A DNA stretch of 64,000 nt from Bog-950 sp964423405 (GTDB taxonomy: Bacteria; Bacteroidota; Bacteroidia; Chitinophagales; LD1): assembly GCA_964423405.1 (NCBI GenBank), contig CAYREY010000007.1, positions 1 to 64,000 on the forward strand. The letters are read 5' to 3'. Position 1 is the stretch's first letter. Each line of letters starts with the position of its first letter. Position numbers and translations under genes: made by a program. The notes under the pieces are model-generated. The model was not told the origin of the DNA and searched no databases. It saw nothing but the letters and a program-made list of their open reading frames with translations. Shown piece after piece: positions 43,505 through 51,421 of the stretch.

Positions 43505-43888
43505 TTAATCCTGTTCGTCGTATTGTTCGTCGTTATTGTGGCTGCTGCCGTCTTCAAACTCGGCTACATTAAAATCGTTGCGACGGTTAAATTCTTCCTT
43601 TTTCAGCTTAATACTATTCAAACGGTCCAAACGGAACGAACGGTAATCGCCACGAAGCCTGCACCACCCTACCAGGTGGCGTTTGCGCTCTTTGTAAACA
43701 ATTGCCATTGGTTCTATTTCGCGTACCGAAACACCTTTAGAACTGCTGTCGTATTCTATAACAGCTACTTTGCAATTTTCCACGGCATTAACAATAGTAT
43801 TCAACAGGTTGGGAGAATAATGCATCTGCTTCTGCGACGCACTTTTCGTGTAAGTAGGGTTATCTATCATGGGTTGTAATTGGTCCAC
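43505..43888 (-). CDS. Stand-alone WYL-domain protein
   Basis: 127 residues consisting of a WYL domain only (about 25-105): VAVIEYDSSSKGVSVREIEP, KRHLVGWCRLRGDYRSFRLD and RLNSIKLKKEE match the WYL core, which senses small ligands or nucleic acid in regulators. The usual N-terminal winged-helix DNA-binding domain is absent, and the C-terminal tail is acidic. The N-terminal 20 residues are low complexity. The upstream region is close to the assembly gap at 43951, so a missing upstream extension cannot be excluded, although an ATG is present. Confidence 0.75.
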   Translation of the reverse strand: MDQLQPMIDNPTYTKSASQKQMHYSPNLLNTIVNAVENCKVAVIEYDSSSKGVSVREIEPMAIVYKERKRHLVGWCRLRGDYRSFRLDRLNSIKLKKEEFNRRNDFNVAEFEDGSSHNNDEQYDEQD

Positions 43889-43950
43889 GAATTTAGATTT
43901 TAATAATATCTGGACAAATTTTTAAGCAAAAATTATTTTACAAAGTTTCC

Positions 43951-44050
43951 NNNNNNNNNNNNNNNNNNNNNNNNNNNNNNNNNNNNNNNNNNNNNNNNNN
44001 NNNNNNNNNNNNNNNNNNNNNNNNNNNNNNNNNNNNNNNNNNNNNNNNNN
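43951..44050. other. Assembly gap of 100 N
   Basis: Exactly 100 N. The 11 bases before it (43940-43950, ACAAAGTTTCC) are identical to the 11 bases after it (44051-44061), which suggests that the flanking contig ends overlap and the gap may contain nothing. Confidence 0.95.
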
Positions 44051-44123
44051 ACAAAGTTTCCAATGTTACAACACTTAACACTATATCAATAATACTATAC
44101 CGGATATCCTTAAGCGGTGCCAT

Positions 44124-44159
44124 CAAATAAAAAAAGCGCCCCGTTTATAGCGGGGCGCT
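44124..44159 (-). terminator. Terminator of valS
   Basis: AGCGCCCCG (44135-44143) pairs with CGGGGCGCT (44151-44159), 7-nt loop; read leftward it is followed by TTTTTTTATTTG. It lies 28 nt after the valS stop. Confidence 0.9.
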
Positions 44160-44187
44160 CTGTAACTATTGTGTAACTTCTGGCAGA

Positions 44188-46746
44188 TTATCCAGCCAGG
44201 CTCTGCTCCAACATGGCAATTTTGGCAAGTGCATCTTCACGCTTTTTGCGTTCGCTGGCTACTACCTCTGGCTTGGCAGATGCTACAAACTTTTCGTTCG
44301 ATAGCTTTTTATCTACCGATGCTAAAAAGCCTTTGGCATACTCCAGTTCCTTTAGTATACGTTCGCGCTCTTCGCCTTCGTTAGCCTGCTCGCCGGTGGC
44401 TACAAAAAACTTATAACCCTTGCTGATAAACGTTTTAGTGCCGGCTACATCTTCTTTAACCGCCTCTAGTTTTCCTAACCGGGCTAGCTTAATAATTTTA
44501 GCGTCAAAGGCATTGAACGAAACCGCATCGCTGCCGTTGTAGAAAGCATCTACCGTTTCGGTATTCTTTTTACTGGCACGGGCACGTATTTCGCGTATGT
44601 TGGTTATCAACTCAAACGTAAGTTCTGCCTGCGCAATCAGTGCTTCATTCACCTCGCCCGCCTTAGGGTATTGGGCCACACAAATGCTCGCCCCTTCGGT
44701 ACGTTCAGCTAACAGGTGCCAAATTTCCTCTGTAACAAACGGCATTATCGGGTGCAACAGCTTAATAAGGGTTTCAAACAACTCAACCGTACGGTTATAG
44801 GTGTAGCTGTCTATCGGCTTCTGGTAGTCGGGTTTAACCAGCTCCAGATACCACGAGCAGAAATCATCCCATATCAGTTTGTACAACGTCATCAGCGATT
44901 CGCTTAGGCGGTAACTGCTGTACGAATCATTCAGCTCTACTATCGTTTTGTTTATCTTGCTTTCCAGCCAGTCTATCGCTACTTTGTTCTCAGCATTCTC
45001 ACCCTCGTACACCTCCCAGCCTTTTACAAGGCGCAGGGCGTTCCATAGTTTATTGCTAAAGTTACGGCCCTGTTCGCACAGCTTTTCATCAAACAAAATA
45101 TCGTTACCGGCCGGCGAGCATAACAGCATACCTAAACGCACCCCATCGGCGCCATACTGCTCAATTAAATCAAGCGGGTCGGGCGAGTTACCCAGACTCT
45201 TGCTCATTTTACGGCGCAGCTTATCGCGTACTATACCGGTGTAGTAAACGTTTTTAAACGGCTTCTCTCCTCTCCACTCATAACCGGCCATTATCATACG
45301 CATTACCCAGAAGAACATAATCTCCGGTGCTGTTACCAGATCGTTGGTTGGGTAGTAGTAGTTAATATCCTTGTTATCGGGGTTCTCAAAACCATCAAAC
45401 ACGCTGATAGGCCACAGCCAGCTACTAAACCAGGTATCTAATACATCCTCATCCTGATGAAGCGTTTTGGGCTGGCCTGTTGCTAGTTGCATACGGGCTT
45501 CGGCTTCTGTTTTCGCCACGGCTACCAGGTTACCGCTCTCATCGTACCAGGCAGGTATACGTTGGCCCCACCACAACTGTCGGCTTATACACCAGTCGCG
45601 TACATTATCGATCCAGTGCTTATAGGTATTCTTCAGTTTTTCGGGATAAAAATGAATATCATCACTCATTACATCATCCAGCACCTGAGGATTTTTCTCA
45701 AAAAACTTCTTCATATCCACAAACCACTGTAGCGATAAACGGGGCTCTACTATAGCCGTAGTACGCTCGCTGCGGCCTACCTTGTTCAGGTAGTCTTCTT
45801 TCTTTATCAGCAAGCCATCGGCCTCTAGCTGTTCGGTAGCCAGTTTACGCGCCTTAAAGCGGTCTAACCCTACAAATACTTTGGCAGCATCGCTAACAGT
45901 GCCATCTTCGTTAAAGCAATCTATCACCTCCAGGTTAAATTTCTTGCCTATCTCGTAGTCATTAATATCGTGTGCCGGGGTAATCTTCAAGGCACCGGTA
46001 CCAAACTCAATATCAACATACTCATCGGCAATAACCGGTACTTCGCGGTTTACCAGCGGCACTATTACTGTTTTACCTACCAGGTGTTTGTAGCGTTCAT
46101 CGTTAGGGTTAACGCAAACTGCCACATCGCCCATTATAGTTTCGGTACGTACCGTTGCTACGGGCAGGTACTCATCGCTGCCTTTAATCATATACTTTAC
46201 AAAGCAAAGCTGGCTTTTCTCATCACTGTACAGTACCTCTTCGTTGCTTAGCGTGGTTTTGGCCGATGGGTCCCAGTTTATCATACGCAGGCCACGGTAA
46301 ATAAGGCCTTTTTTGTACAGGTCTATAAATACCTCAATAACCGCATCGCTAAGTTTATCTTCCATAGTAAAGCGGGTACGCTGCCAATCGCAGCTGGCGC
46401 CCAGCTTCTTAAGCTGCTCCAGTATTATACCGCCGTACTTCTCTTTCCATTCCCAGGCATATTTCAAAAACTCTTCGCGGCTTAGGTCGCTCTTTTTAAT
46501 ACCCCGCTCGCGCAGCATGTGTACCACCTTGGCCTCGGTAGCTATACTGGCATGGTCGGTACCCGGTACCCAGCAGGCATTCTTGCCTTCCATCCGCGCC
46601 TTACGGATAAGGATATCCTGAATAGTGTTATTGAGCATGTGCCCCATGTGCAATACACCCGTAACGTTTGGCGGTGGTATTACTATAGTAAATGGCTCGC
46701 GCTCGTCCGGCTCGCTGTGAAACAGGTTCAAATCAAGCCAGTACTT
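44188..46746 (-). CDS. valS: Valyl-tRNA synthetase, 5' end lost in assembly gap
   Basis: 852 residues are visible. Class I synthetase signatures: HMGHML (HIGH equivalent) near the N-terminus and RRKMSKSLGNS (KMSKS). VPGTDHASIATEAKV and the tRNA-binding C-terminal coiled coil (last about 65 residues) fit ValRS. The codon at 46731 reads TTG inside KYWLDLNLFHSEPDERE, so it is not a start; the frame continues to the N-run at 46747, and the missing N-terminus is estimated at about 20 residues from family alignment memory. The region right of the gap holds a candidate attenuator (46849-46970) oriented toward valS. Confidence 0.95.
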   Translation of the reverse strand, partial: KYWLDLNLFHSEPDEREPFTIVIPPPNVTGVLHMGHMLNNTIQDILIRKARMEGKNACWVPGTDHASIATEAKVVHMLRERGIKKSDLSREEFLKYAWEWKEKYGGIILEQLKKLGASCDWQRTRFTMEDKLSDAVIEVFIDLYKKGLIYRGLRMINWDPSAKTTLSNEEVLYSDEKSQLCFVKYMIKGSDEYLPVATVRTETIMGDVAVCVNPNDERYKHLVGKTVIVPLVNREVPVIADEYVDIEFGTGALKITPAHDINDYEIGKKFNLEVIDCFNEDGTVSDAAKVFVGLDRFKARKLATEQLEADGLLIKKEDYLNKVGRSERTTAIVEPRLSLQWFVDMKKFFEKNPQVLDDVMSDDIHFYPEKLKNTYKHWIDNVRDWCISRQLWWGQRIPAWYDESGNLVAVAKTEAEARMQLATGQPKTLHQDEDVLDTWFSSWLWPISVFDGFENPDNKDINYYYPTNDLVTAPEIMFFWVMRMIMAGYEWRGEKPFKNVYYTGIVRDKLRRKMSKSLGNSPDPLDLIEQYGADGVRLGMLLCSPAGNDILFDEKLCEQGRNFSNKLWNALRLVKGWEVYEGENAENKVAIDWLESKINKTIVELNDSYSSYRLSESLMTLYKLIWDDFCSWYLELVKPDYQKPIDSYTYNRTVELFETLIKLLHPIMPFVTEEIWHLLAERTEGASICVAQYPKAGEVNEALIAQAELTFELITNIREIRARASKKNTETVDAFYNGSDAVSFNAFDAKIIKLARLGKLEAVKEDVAGTKTFISKGYKFFVATGEQANEGEERERILKELEYAKGFLASVDKKLSNEKFVASAKPEVVASERKKREDALAKIAMLEQSLAG

Positions 46747-46846
46747 NNNNNNNNNNNNNNNNNNNNNNNNNNNNNNNNNNNNNNNNNNNNNNNNNNNNNN
46801 NNNNNNNNNNNNNNNNNNNNNNNNNNNNNNNNNNNNNNNNNNNNNN
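46747..46846. other. Assembly gap of 100 N
   Basis: Exactly 100 N, inside the 5' end of valS. Unlike the gap at 43951 the two sides share no sequence, so real bases are missing. The missing part must hold the valS start and part of its leader. Confidence 0.95.
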
Positions 46847-46848
46847 CG

Positions 46849-46885
46849 CTAAAATAAAAAGCCCTCCGAAGTATCAGAGGGCTTT
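46849..46885 (-). terminator. Terminator facing valS (candidate attenuator)
   Basis: Read leftward, AAAGCCCTC (46885-46877) pairs with GAGGGCTTT (46866-46858) over a 10-nt loop, then TTTATTTTAG. The terminator follows the 18-residue leader ORF by about 23 nt and precedes the valS start region. Confidence 0.75.
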
Positions 46886-46907
46886 ATAAATTTTATGCAT
46901 AACGCTG

Positions 46908-46964
46908 CTACCCCCTGTTTCCGGAAGGCACCACGACTGATTGTAATTGCTTTTGAATGTTCAT
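46908..46964 (-). CDS. Putative valS leader peptide, 18 aa with Val-Val-Val
   Basis: ATG at 46964, stop TAG at 46910-46908; peptide MNIQKQLQSVVVPSGNRG. Three successive valine codons (GTC GTG GTG) form positions 10-12 just before the stem-forming bases. Too short for gene callers. The RNA probably begins only a few bases upstream of the ATG. Leader peptides rich in the regulated amino acid are classical for biosynthetic operons; their use for valyl-tRNA synthetase in Bacteroidota is not something I can cite. Confidence 0.5.
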   Translation of the reverse strand: MNIQKQLQSVVVPSGNRG

Positions 46965-46974
46965 GCGTGCAATA

Positions 46975-46982
46975 TAAATATA
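46975..46982 (-). promoter_or_regulatory. -7-like box of valS leader
   Basis: Read leftward, TATATTTA matches TAnnTTTG except the last base. The expected start site is around 46970, placing the leader ATG within a few bases of the 5' end. No good -33 TTG at the standard distance. Confidence 0.35.
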
Positions 46983-47050
46983 AGCCACGAATTTCGCTAA
47001 TTGACACAAATAGTTTTGCCTCTTTAGTGATAATTCGTGTAATTCGTGGC
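46983..47050. repeat. 68-bp inverted repeat with GCCACGAATT ends
   Basis: GCCACGAATT at the left end is the exact reverse complement of AATTCGTGGC at the right end (47041-47050), and the similarity continues inward (CGCTAATTGACAC against the complement of the other arm) for about 27 nt. It carries the murQ -7 box between its arms. It looks like a small palindromic intergenic element; I cannot count genomic copies. Confidence 0.6.
47011..47018 (+). promoter_or_regulatory. -7 box of murQ
   Basis: TAGTTTTG, exact TAnnTTTG match, 34 nt before the murQ ATG at 47053, and inside the inverted repeat. Confidence 0.55.
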
Positions 47051-47052
47051 CA

Positions 47053-47853
47053 ATGAGCACCACCGAATCTACCTCTCACTACCGCCACCTGGAGAAAATG
47101 AGCACCCACGAGTTGCTGACCAACATAAATAAAGAAGACAGCACCGTACCAAAAGCTATAGCAGCGGCCATACCACAAATAGAAAAACTGGTAGATGCCG
47201 TGGCCGATAAAATGCTGGCCGGCGGACGGCTGTTTTACATGGGTGCCGGCACCAGTGGCCGCCTGGGTATAGTAGATGCCAGCGAATGCCCGCCCACCTA
47301 CGGCGTGCCGCATGGTTTGGTAATAGGGTTGATAGCCGGTGGCGATAGCGCCATACGCAAAGCGGTAGAGTTTGCCGAAGACAGCCGCGAACAAGGCTGG
47401 CTGGATTTACAGGAACATAACATAACAACGCAAGATGTAGTAATAGGTATAGCTGCCAGCGGGCGCACACCTTATGTAATAGGTGCCCTGCAAAAATGCC
47501 GCGAACAGGGAATAGTTACCGGCTGTATAGTTTGCAACACTGGTAGCGCCGTAGCCGCACAGGCTGATTACCCGGTAGAGGTAATAGTGGGCCCCGAGTT
47601 TGTAACAGGCAGCACCCGCATGAAAGCCGGCACCGCCCAAAAACTGGTGCTGAATATGATAAGCACCAGCGTAATGATAAAACTGGGCCGTGTAGAGGAC
47701 AACAAAATGGTAAACATGCAGCTTAGCAACGAAAAGCTGATTGACCGCGGCACCAAAATGGTAATGGAACTTACCGGACTAAGTTACGAGGAGGCCAACC
47801 AACTATTGCTTAAAGAGGGAAGCGTAAAGAAAGCGGTGGAGAGCAGAGCATAG
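47053..47853 (+). CDS. murQ: N-acetylmuramic acid 6-phosphate etherase
   Basis: 266 residues with a SIS fold. GAGTSGRLGIVDASECPPTYG at residues 60-80 is the family signature (the active-site Glu lies in DASECPPT), followed by GIAASGRTPYVIGAL and EVIVGPEFVTGSTRMKAGTAQ. MurQ splits the lactyl ether of MurNAc-6-P to give GlcNAc-6-P and D-lactate in cell-wall recycling. No other recycling gene is adjacent in this window. Confidence 0.95.
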   Translation: MSTTESTSHYRHLEKMSTHELLTNINKEDSTVPKAIAAAIPQIEKLVDAVADKMLAGGRLFYMGAGTSGRLGIVDASECPPTYGVPHGLVIGLIAGGDSAIRKAVEFAEDSREQGWLDLQEHNITTQDVVIGIAASGRTPYVIGALQKCREQGIVTGCIVCNTGSAVAAQADYPVEVIVGPEFVTGSTRMKAGTAQKLVLNMISTSVMIKLGRVEDNKMVNMQLSNEKLIDRGTKMVMELTGLSYEEANQLLLKEGSVKKAVESRA

Positions 47854-47919
47854 AACAAAGAACCAGGAACATAGAAATTAGACTATAAATGCTACGACGG
47901 TTGTTTCGGCCCTTCACCC

Positions 47920-49248
47920 CTACAACTTCCCGTTTGCCTTCTTCCAGTCCAGTTCCGATAACAGATAGGCGTATAGTGCCTGCAGGTAGTTAAACTCGGT
48001 ATCTTTTAAAGTAGTTTCGGCATCTATAACCTCCTGATAGGTTGCCACCTGGTTGGCGTAGCGCACATTTACATCTTTCACTACTTCCTCGGCCAGGGCT
48101 ACGTTTTCTTTTATCAGTTGCAGGTTGCTGGCGGCATTGGCATAGTTGATAAGTGATGAGCGTAACTGGTAGTTGATATTATTGCGGATAACCGCCAGGT
48201 TATTATCGCTTTTAGTAACTATCAGCTTTTGCTGGTTTGCCAGCGATACCTTTTGCAGACCATCAAAAATAGGCACCGTAAGCCTTAAACCTATATACGA
48301 TGTCCAGAACCATTTGTCTTTATTAAACAGGTTATCGTTATCTATACCCTGACCGCCTATGTAGCCATAGCCATTCAGCGTAGGCACATACTGCATGTTT
48401 ACCTTACGCAACTGCAACTGGCCCATGGTACGGTTCATATTCTCGGTACGTAACTCTACGCGGCTAAGCTCAGCCCCTTTAAAGTCGGGGTATTCGGGTA
48501 GCTGCGGCACTTGTATATCGGCAGGCAAAGCATCTGTCAGTTCTACTTCTGCATCCTGCTCCAAACCCAACACCTGTGCCAACGTAAGCTTGGCGGTTTT
48601 AACCGAATCCTGCGATACCTTTAACTGGTATTTGGCATTGCTAAGGTTAAGGTAAGCCCGGTTTAAATCCGATTTAATAGCATTCTGGTTATCGTACCGT
48701 ACTTTGGTATCGTCGTACGCCTTCTGAAAACGATCAACACTCTTCTGCGCTTTCTTTACCCGCTCGGTGTTCAGCAATGCCAGGTAATACGCCCGCGATA
48801 CATTCACTTTTAAATCAACAGTTGCCTGTTCAGCCTGTAGAGCGGCAAGTTCTTTCTGGCGTTTGCTGTATTGTATGTCGGTTACTGCTCCCATATCCAG
48901 CACCGGCACGGTAAGGTCTACCCCCGCAGTGGCCGAGTATTTTGTACCCTGCTGTATGGTGCGTTGTTCATCTACACCGGTTATAGGGTTCGGAAACTTA
49001 AGCGCTATCTGCCCCAGTTTCAGGTTATCTCTAAAATCAACATTACCGTTTAGCTTAGGTACATATTTAGAAGTACTCTCCAACTGTTTGGCAGCCGCAA
49101 TCTGCTGGTCAACTTTATAGTTTTGAAAAGCCGGCTGGTGTTGCATGGCATAGTCAATAGCCTCGTTAAGACTTAACTTAACCGGGGTTTGAGCATAGCC
49201 CCACTGAATAAGCGTAAATAAACCAATTAGTAGCAAATACTTTTTCAT
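47920..49248 (-). CDS. TolC-family outer-membrane efflux protein
   Basis: 442 residues with a signal peptide (KKYLLLIGLFTLIQWGYAQ). Two repeated TolC halves: SLNEAIDYAMQHQPAFQNYK near the start and the long coiled-coil heptads with NLSNAKYQLKVSQDSVKTAK, with the second-half LTVPIFDGLQKVSLANQQK strand and DAETTLKDTEFNYLQALYAY. It forms the outer-membrane channel tunnel of tripartite exporters. It is the last gene of the DevA-B-C-TolC arrangement, 93 nt after the permease gene. Confidence 0.9.
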   Translation of the reverse strand: MKKYLLLIGLFTLIQWGYAQTPVKLSLNEAIDYAMQHQPAFQNYKVDQQIAAAKQLESTSKYVPKLNGNVDFRDNLKLGQIALKFPNPITGVDEQRTIQQGTKYSATAGVDLTVPVLDMGAVTDIQYSKRQKELAALQAEQATVDLKVNVSRAYYLALLNTERVKKAQKSVDRFQKAYDDTKVRYDNQNAIKSDLNRAYLNLSNAKYQLKVSQDSVKTAKLTLAQVLGLEQDAEVELTDALPADIQVPQLPEYPDFKGAELSRVELRTENMNRTMGQLQLRKVNMQYVPTLNGYGYIGGQGIDNDNLFNKDKWFWTSYIGLRLTVPIFDGLQKVSLANQQKLIVTKSDNNLAVIRNNINYQLRSSLINYANAASNLQLIKENVALAEEVVKDVNVRYANQVATYQEVIDAETTLKDTEFNYLQALYAYLLSELDWKKANGKL

Positions 49249-49341
49249 AAACGGGTTTTACAAGTACAAAAAACCTAAATGGCAGCATGGTAAAAAAACC
49301 TACTTGGCCGAACCGTTGAATTTCCGGTTTCAAGCGTCTGT

Positions 49342-50463
49342 TTACCCTCTAAAAACCGAAGCGGGCTCTACCTGTGTAATACGCCTGATAGCAGCCACCA
49401 CACCTATCATAGATATTACCAGTGTTACCACAGCAAAGGCTATATACATCTCTATACTATAACTAAACATAATACCCGCTTTGGCTATACCCATCTTAAA
49501 GCCATACATCAGCAGTACGCCTATCAGGTAGCCTATTATGGCAAATATTAAAGCCTGGCTAAGTATCAGTTTGCGTACATAGGCATTGGTGGCACCTATG
49601 GCTTTCAGGGTGGCATAATCTTTCAGCCTGTCGGTAGCAGCCGAGTACAGCGTTAAGCCAATAATAATACTACCGGCTATAATGGCAAATATTATCAGCG
49701 TACCCACCGAGGTGGCAATACCGCTGGACCCTAATATGGTAGATACCGTAGCCGACGAAAAATCTTTTTTTGTCCATGCTTTTACACCAAACATGTTATC
49801 GTCTATCATCTTCACTACCTGTTTGGTATCGGTGCCGGGCTTTACCTTTACCAGCAAAGCGCTAACCTTGTTGTGCGGAAAATTACCATAGTAGCGCGCC
49901 CTGTCAATAGTGGTAAACACAAACGAGGCGCCAAAGCCTCTGGCCCCGTTGGTTTGCAGCATCACCTTAGCCTGCTTGCCTCCTATTTCAAACTGCGTAC
50001 CTATCTGCGCACCGCCCAGTAGTTTTTTATCAAAGGCATCGGTGGTAACCGCATTATCAAACAACAGGTTGCTGGTACTGCCACCACTTATCTTCCATGG
50101 CCCACCCACAAAGGCAGGGGCCTGCGAGCCTACCAGTGTAATACCGGCCGACTTACCATCGGCAAACTTAGCCGATGAACCGGCTATTACCAGCGGATAA
50201 ACATGGTCTATACCCGGCAGAGCTTCTATCTGCCGCTGGTAGCGGGCATCTATCTGCCCCAAAGCTGATACATTGGTAGTGCGGTTATCTACCACCCATA
50301 TATCCGTATCGGTATTATCTACCAGGCTCGACATCATTCCTGTAAGAAATATAAAAATGCCCGTTTGCTGCCCTATCAAAAAAATAGAGATTACCACCCC
50401 GAACAAAGCACCTATGCTTTTCGGCTTATCGTACACAATAAAACGGATGGCTGTTTTAAGCAT
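49342..50463 (-). CDS. DevC/MacB-type ABC transporter permease
   Basis: 373 residues. FtsX-like fold: first membrane helix at about 18-38 (GALFGVVISIFLIGQQTGIF), a periplasmic domain of about 200 residues (MSSLVDNTDTDIWVVDNRTT), then three C-terminal helices with LKAIGATNAYVRKLIL as the coupling segment. This is the DevC-type permease of type-I-like exporters. The stop of the adaptor gene is 4 nt upstream of its ATG. Confidence 0.9.
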   Translation of the reverse strand: MLKTAIRFIVYDKPKSIGALFGVVISIFLIGQQTGIFIFLTGMMSSLVDNTDTDIWVVDNRTTNVSALGQIDARYQRQIEALPGIDHVYPLVIAGSSAKFADGKSAGITLVGSQAPAFVGGPWKISGGSTSNLLFDNAVTTDAFDKKLLGGAQIGTQFEIGGKQAKVMLQTNGARGFGASFVFTTIDRARYYGNFPHNKVSALLVKVKPGTDTKQVVKMIDDNMFGVKAWTKKDFSSATVSTILGSSGIATSVGTLIIFAIIAGSIIIGLTLYSAATDRLKDYATLKAIGATNAYVRKLILSQALIFAIIGYLIGVLLMYGFKMGIAKAGIMFSYSIEMYIAFAVVTLVISMIGVVAAIRRITQVEPASVFRG

Positions 50464-50467
50464 ACCT

Positions 50468-51409
50468 TTATTTATTGCCGTTTAATTCAATCACAGCTTC
50501 TACCCGCGAGTTAATCAGCAACCCTGCCGCATCGCTCAGGCGTATTCTTACTTCGCGTACGCGGCGGTCTTCCATGTTGGCGCTGTCATCACTAAACAGC
50601 GATTTCTTTTTCAAATACGGACTAAGATAAACCACAACACCATCAGCCAGTTTATCATCGGTGCCCTGCGTGCGTATAAATGCTTTTTGCCCCAATACCA
50701 GTTTATCTACCCACATCTCATCTACCTCGCACAACACACTCAGTGGCGATTCTGGCGCAAAATCCATCAACGGTTTTTCGGTAGTAGCTGCACTACCTTC
50801 GGTCAAATCCATAGTTAGTACAACACCATTGGCTGGTGCTTTTACCTTGCGCCGCTCCGCATCTACCGCAGCTACGCGGACATCGGCAGCAATTTCATTC
50901 AGCTTACTTTGTGCGCTGGTTAGTGCAGCCTGCAACCTTTCTGCATCGGTAGTAGCCTGGTCATAATCTGCCTTTGCGTTGTCGGCGTTTTGTTTGGTTT
51001 CGGCACCCTGCTCAAAAATCTTTTGTATGCGTTCGTATTTGGTTTTCAAATTTGCAGCCTTAACGGTTGCGGTAGCTATCTGTGCCTGTACATTTTTAAT
51101 CTCGGCATTCTGTGTAGCTACTTTAGCATTTATCTGGGCCAGTTTGGCATCTTCATAATCGTGGTCAAACTCAACAAGCAATTGCCCTTTCTTAACCGAG
51201 TCGCCAGCATGCACATATATTTTACTTATTACACCATTTACTTCGCTACCTATGGGCGTAATTTTAACCTCTGGCTCTACCCGTCCAATAGCCACTATGC
51301 GCTCAGGCGCTACGCTTACTTTTTCATTGCTTTGTACCGGCGCCTCCTCTTTGCCTTTACAGCCCGCCAGTAACACCAGCGGCAGCACAAATAACCAAAG
51401 TTGTTTCAT
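50468..51409 (-). CDS. HlyD/DevB-type periplasmic adaptor lipoprotein
   Basis: 313 residues. Signal peptide with lipobox VLLAGC (Cys17). A lipoyl/biotinyl-type domain (about 50-90, SKIYVHAGDSVKKGQLLVEF), a coiled-coil hairpin (about 90-185) and a beta-barrel with KAPANGVVLTMDLTEGSAAT are typical of membrane fusion proteins. It links the inner-membrane permease to the TolC channel. Twelve nucleotides after the ATPase gene, four before the permease. Confidence 0.9.
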   Translation of the reverse strand: MKQLWLFVLPLVLLAGCKGKEEAPVQSNEKVSVAPERIVAIGRVEPEVKITPIGSEVNGVISKIYVHAGDSVKKGQLLVEFDHDYEDAKLAQINAKVATQNAEIKNVQAQIATATVKAANLKTKYERIQKIFEQGAETKQNADNAKADYDQATTDAERLQAALTSAQSKLNEIAADVRVAAVDAERRKVKAPANGVVLTMDLTEGSAATTEKPLMDFAPESPLSVLCEVDEMWVDKLVLGQKAFIRTQGTDDKLADGVVVYLSPYLKKKSLFSDDSANMEDRRVREVRIRLSDAAGLLINSRVEAVIELNGNK

Positions 51410-51421
51410 CTACTTTACTAT

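Larger units (their letters stand above)
46849..46970 (-). promoter_or_regulatory. Candidate valine-codon attenuator upstream of valS
   Basis: The leader RNA predicted to start near 46970 contains: an 18-codon ORF with GTC GTG GTG (46937-46929); a pause-type hairpin using CCTTC (46928-46924) and GGGGG (46915-46911); an antiterminator formed by CAGGGGGT (46917-46910) with GCCCTCTG (46882-46875), eight pairs including two G-U; and the terminator. Antiterminator and terminator use the same CCCTC arm, and so are mutually exclusive. Ribosome stalling at the valine codons would mask CCTTC and free GGGGG, allowing valS transcription. Inferred from sequence reading only. Confidence 0.55.

Noticed and set aside
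43938..44126. Frames extending into the N-runs (also 46519-46889)
   Set aside because: They consist partly of N translated as X; if the gap at 43951 is artefactual the frame stops immediately after the visible part.
46849..47394. 181-codon leftward frame covering murQ antisense and the valS leader
   Set aside because: It runs antisense through murQ, a secure gene, and over the 68-bp inverted repeat and terminator; composition (Tyr- and His-rich) is that of a shadow frame.
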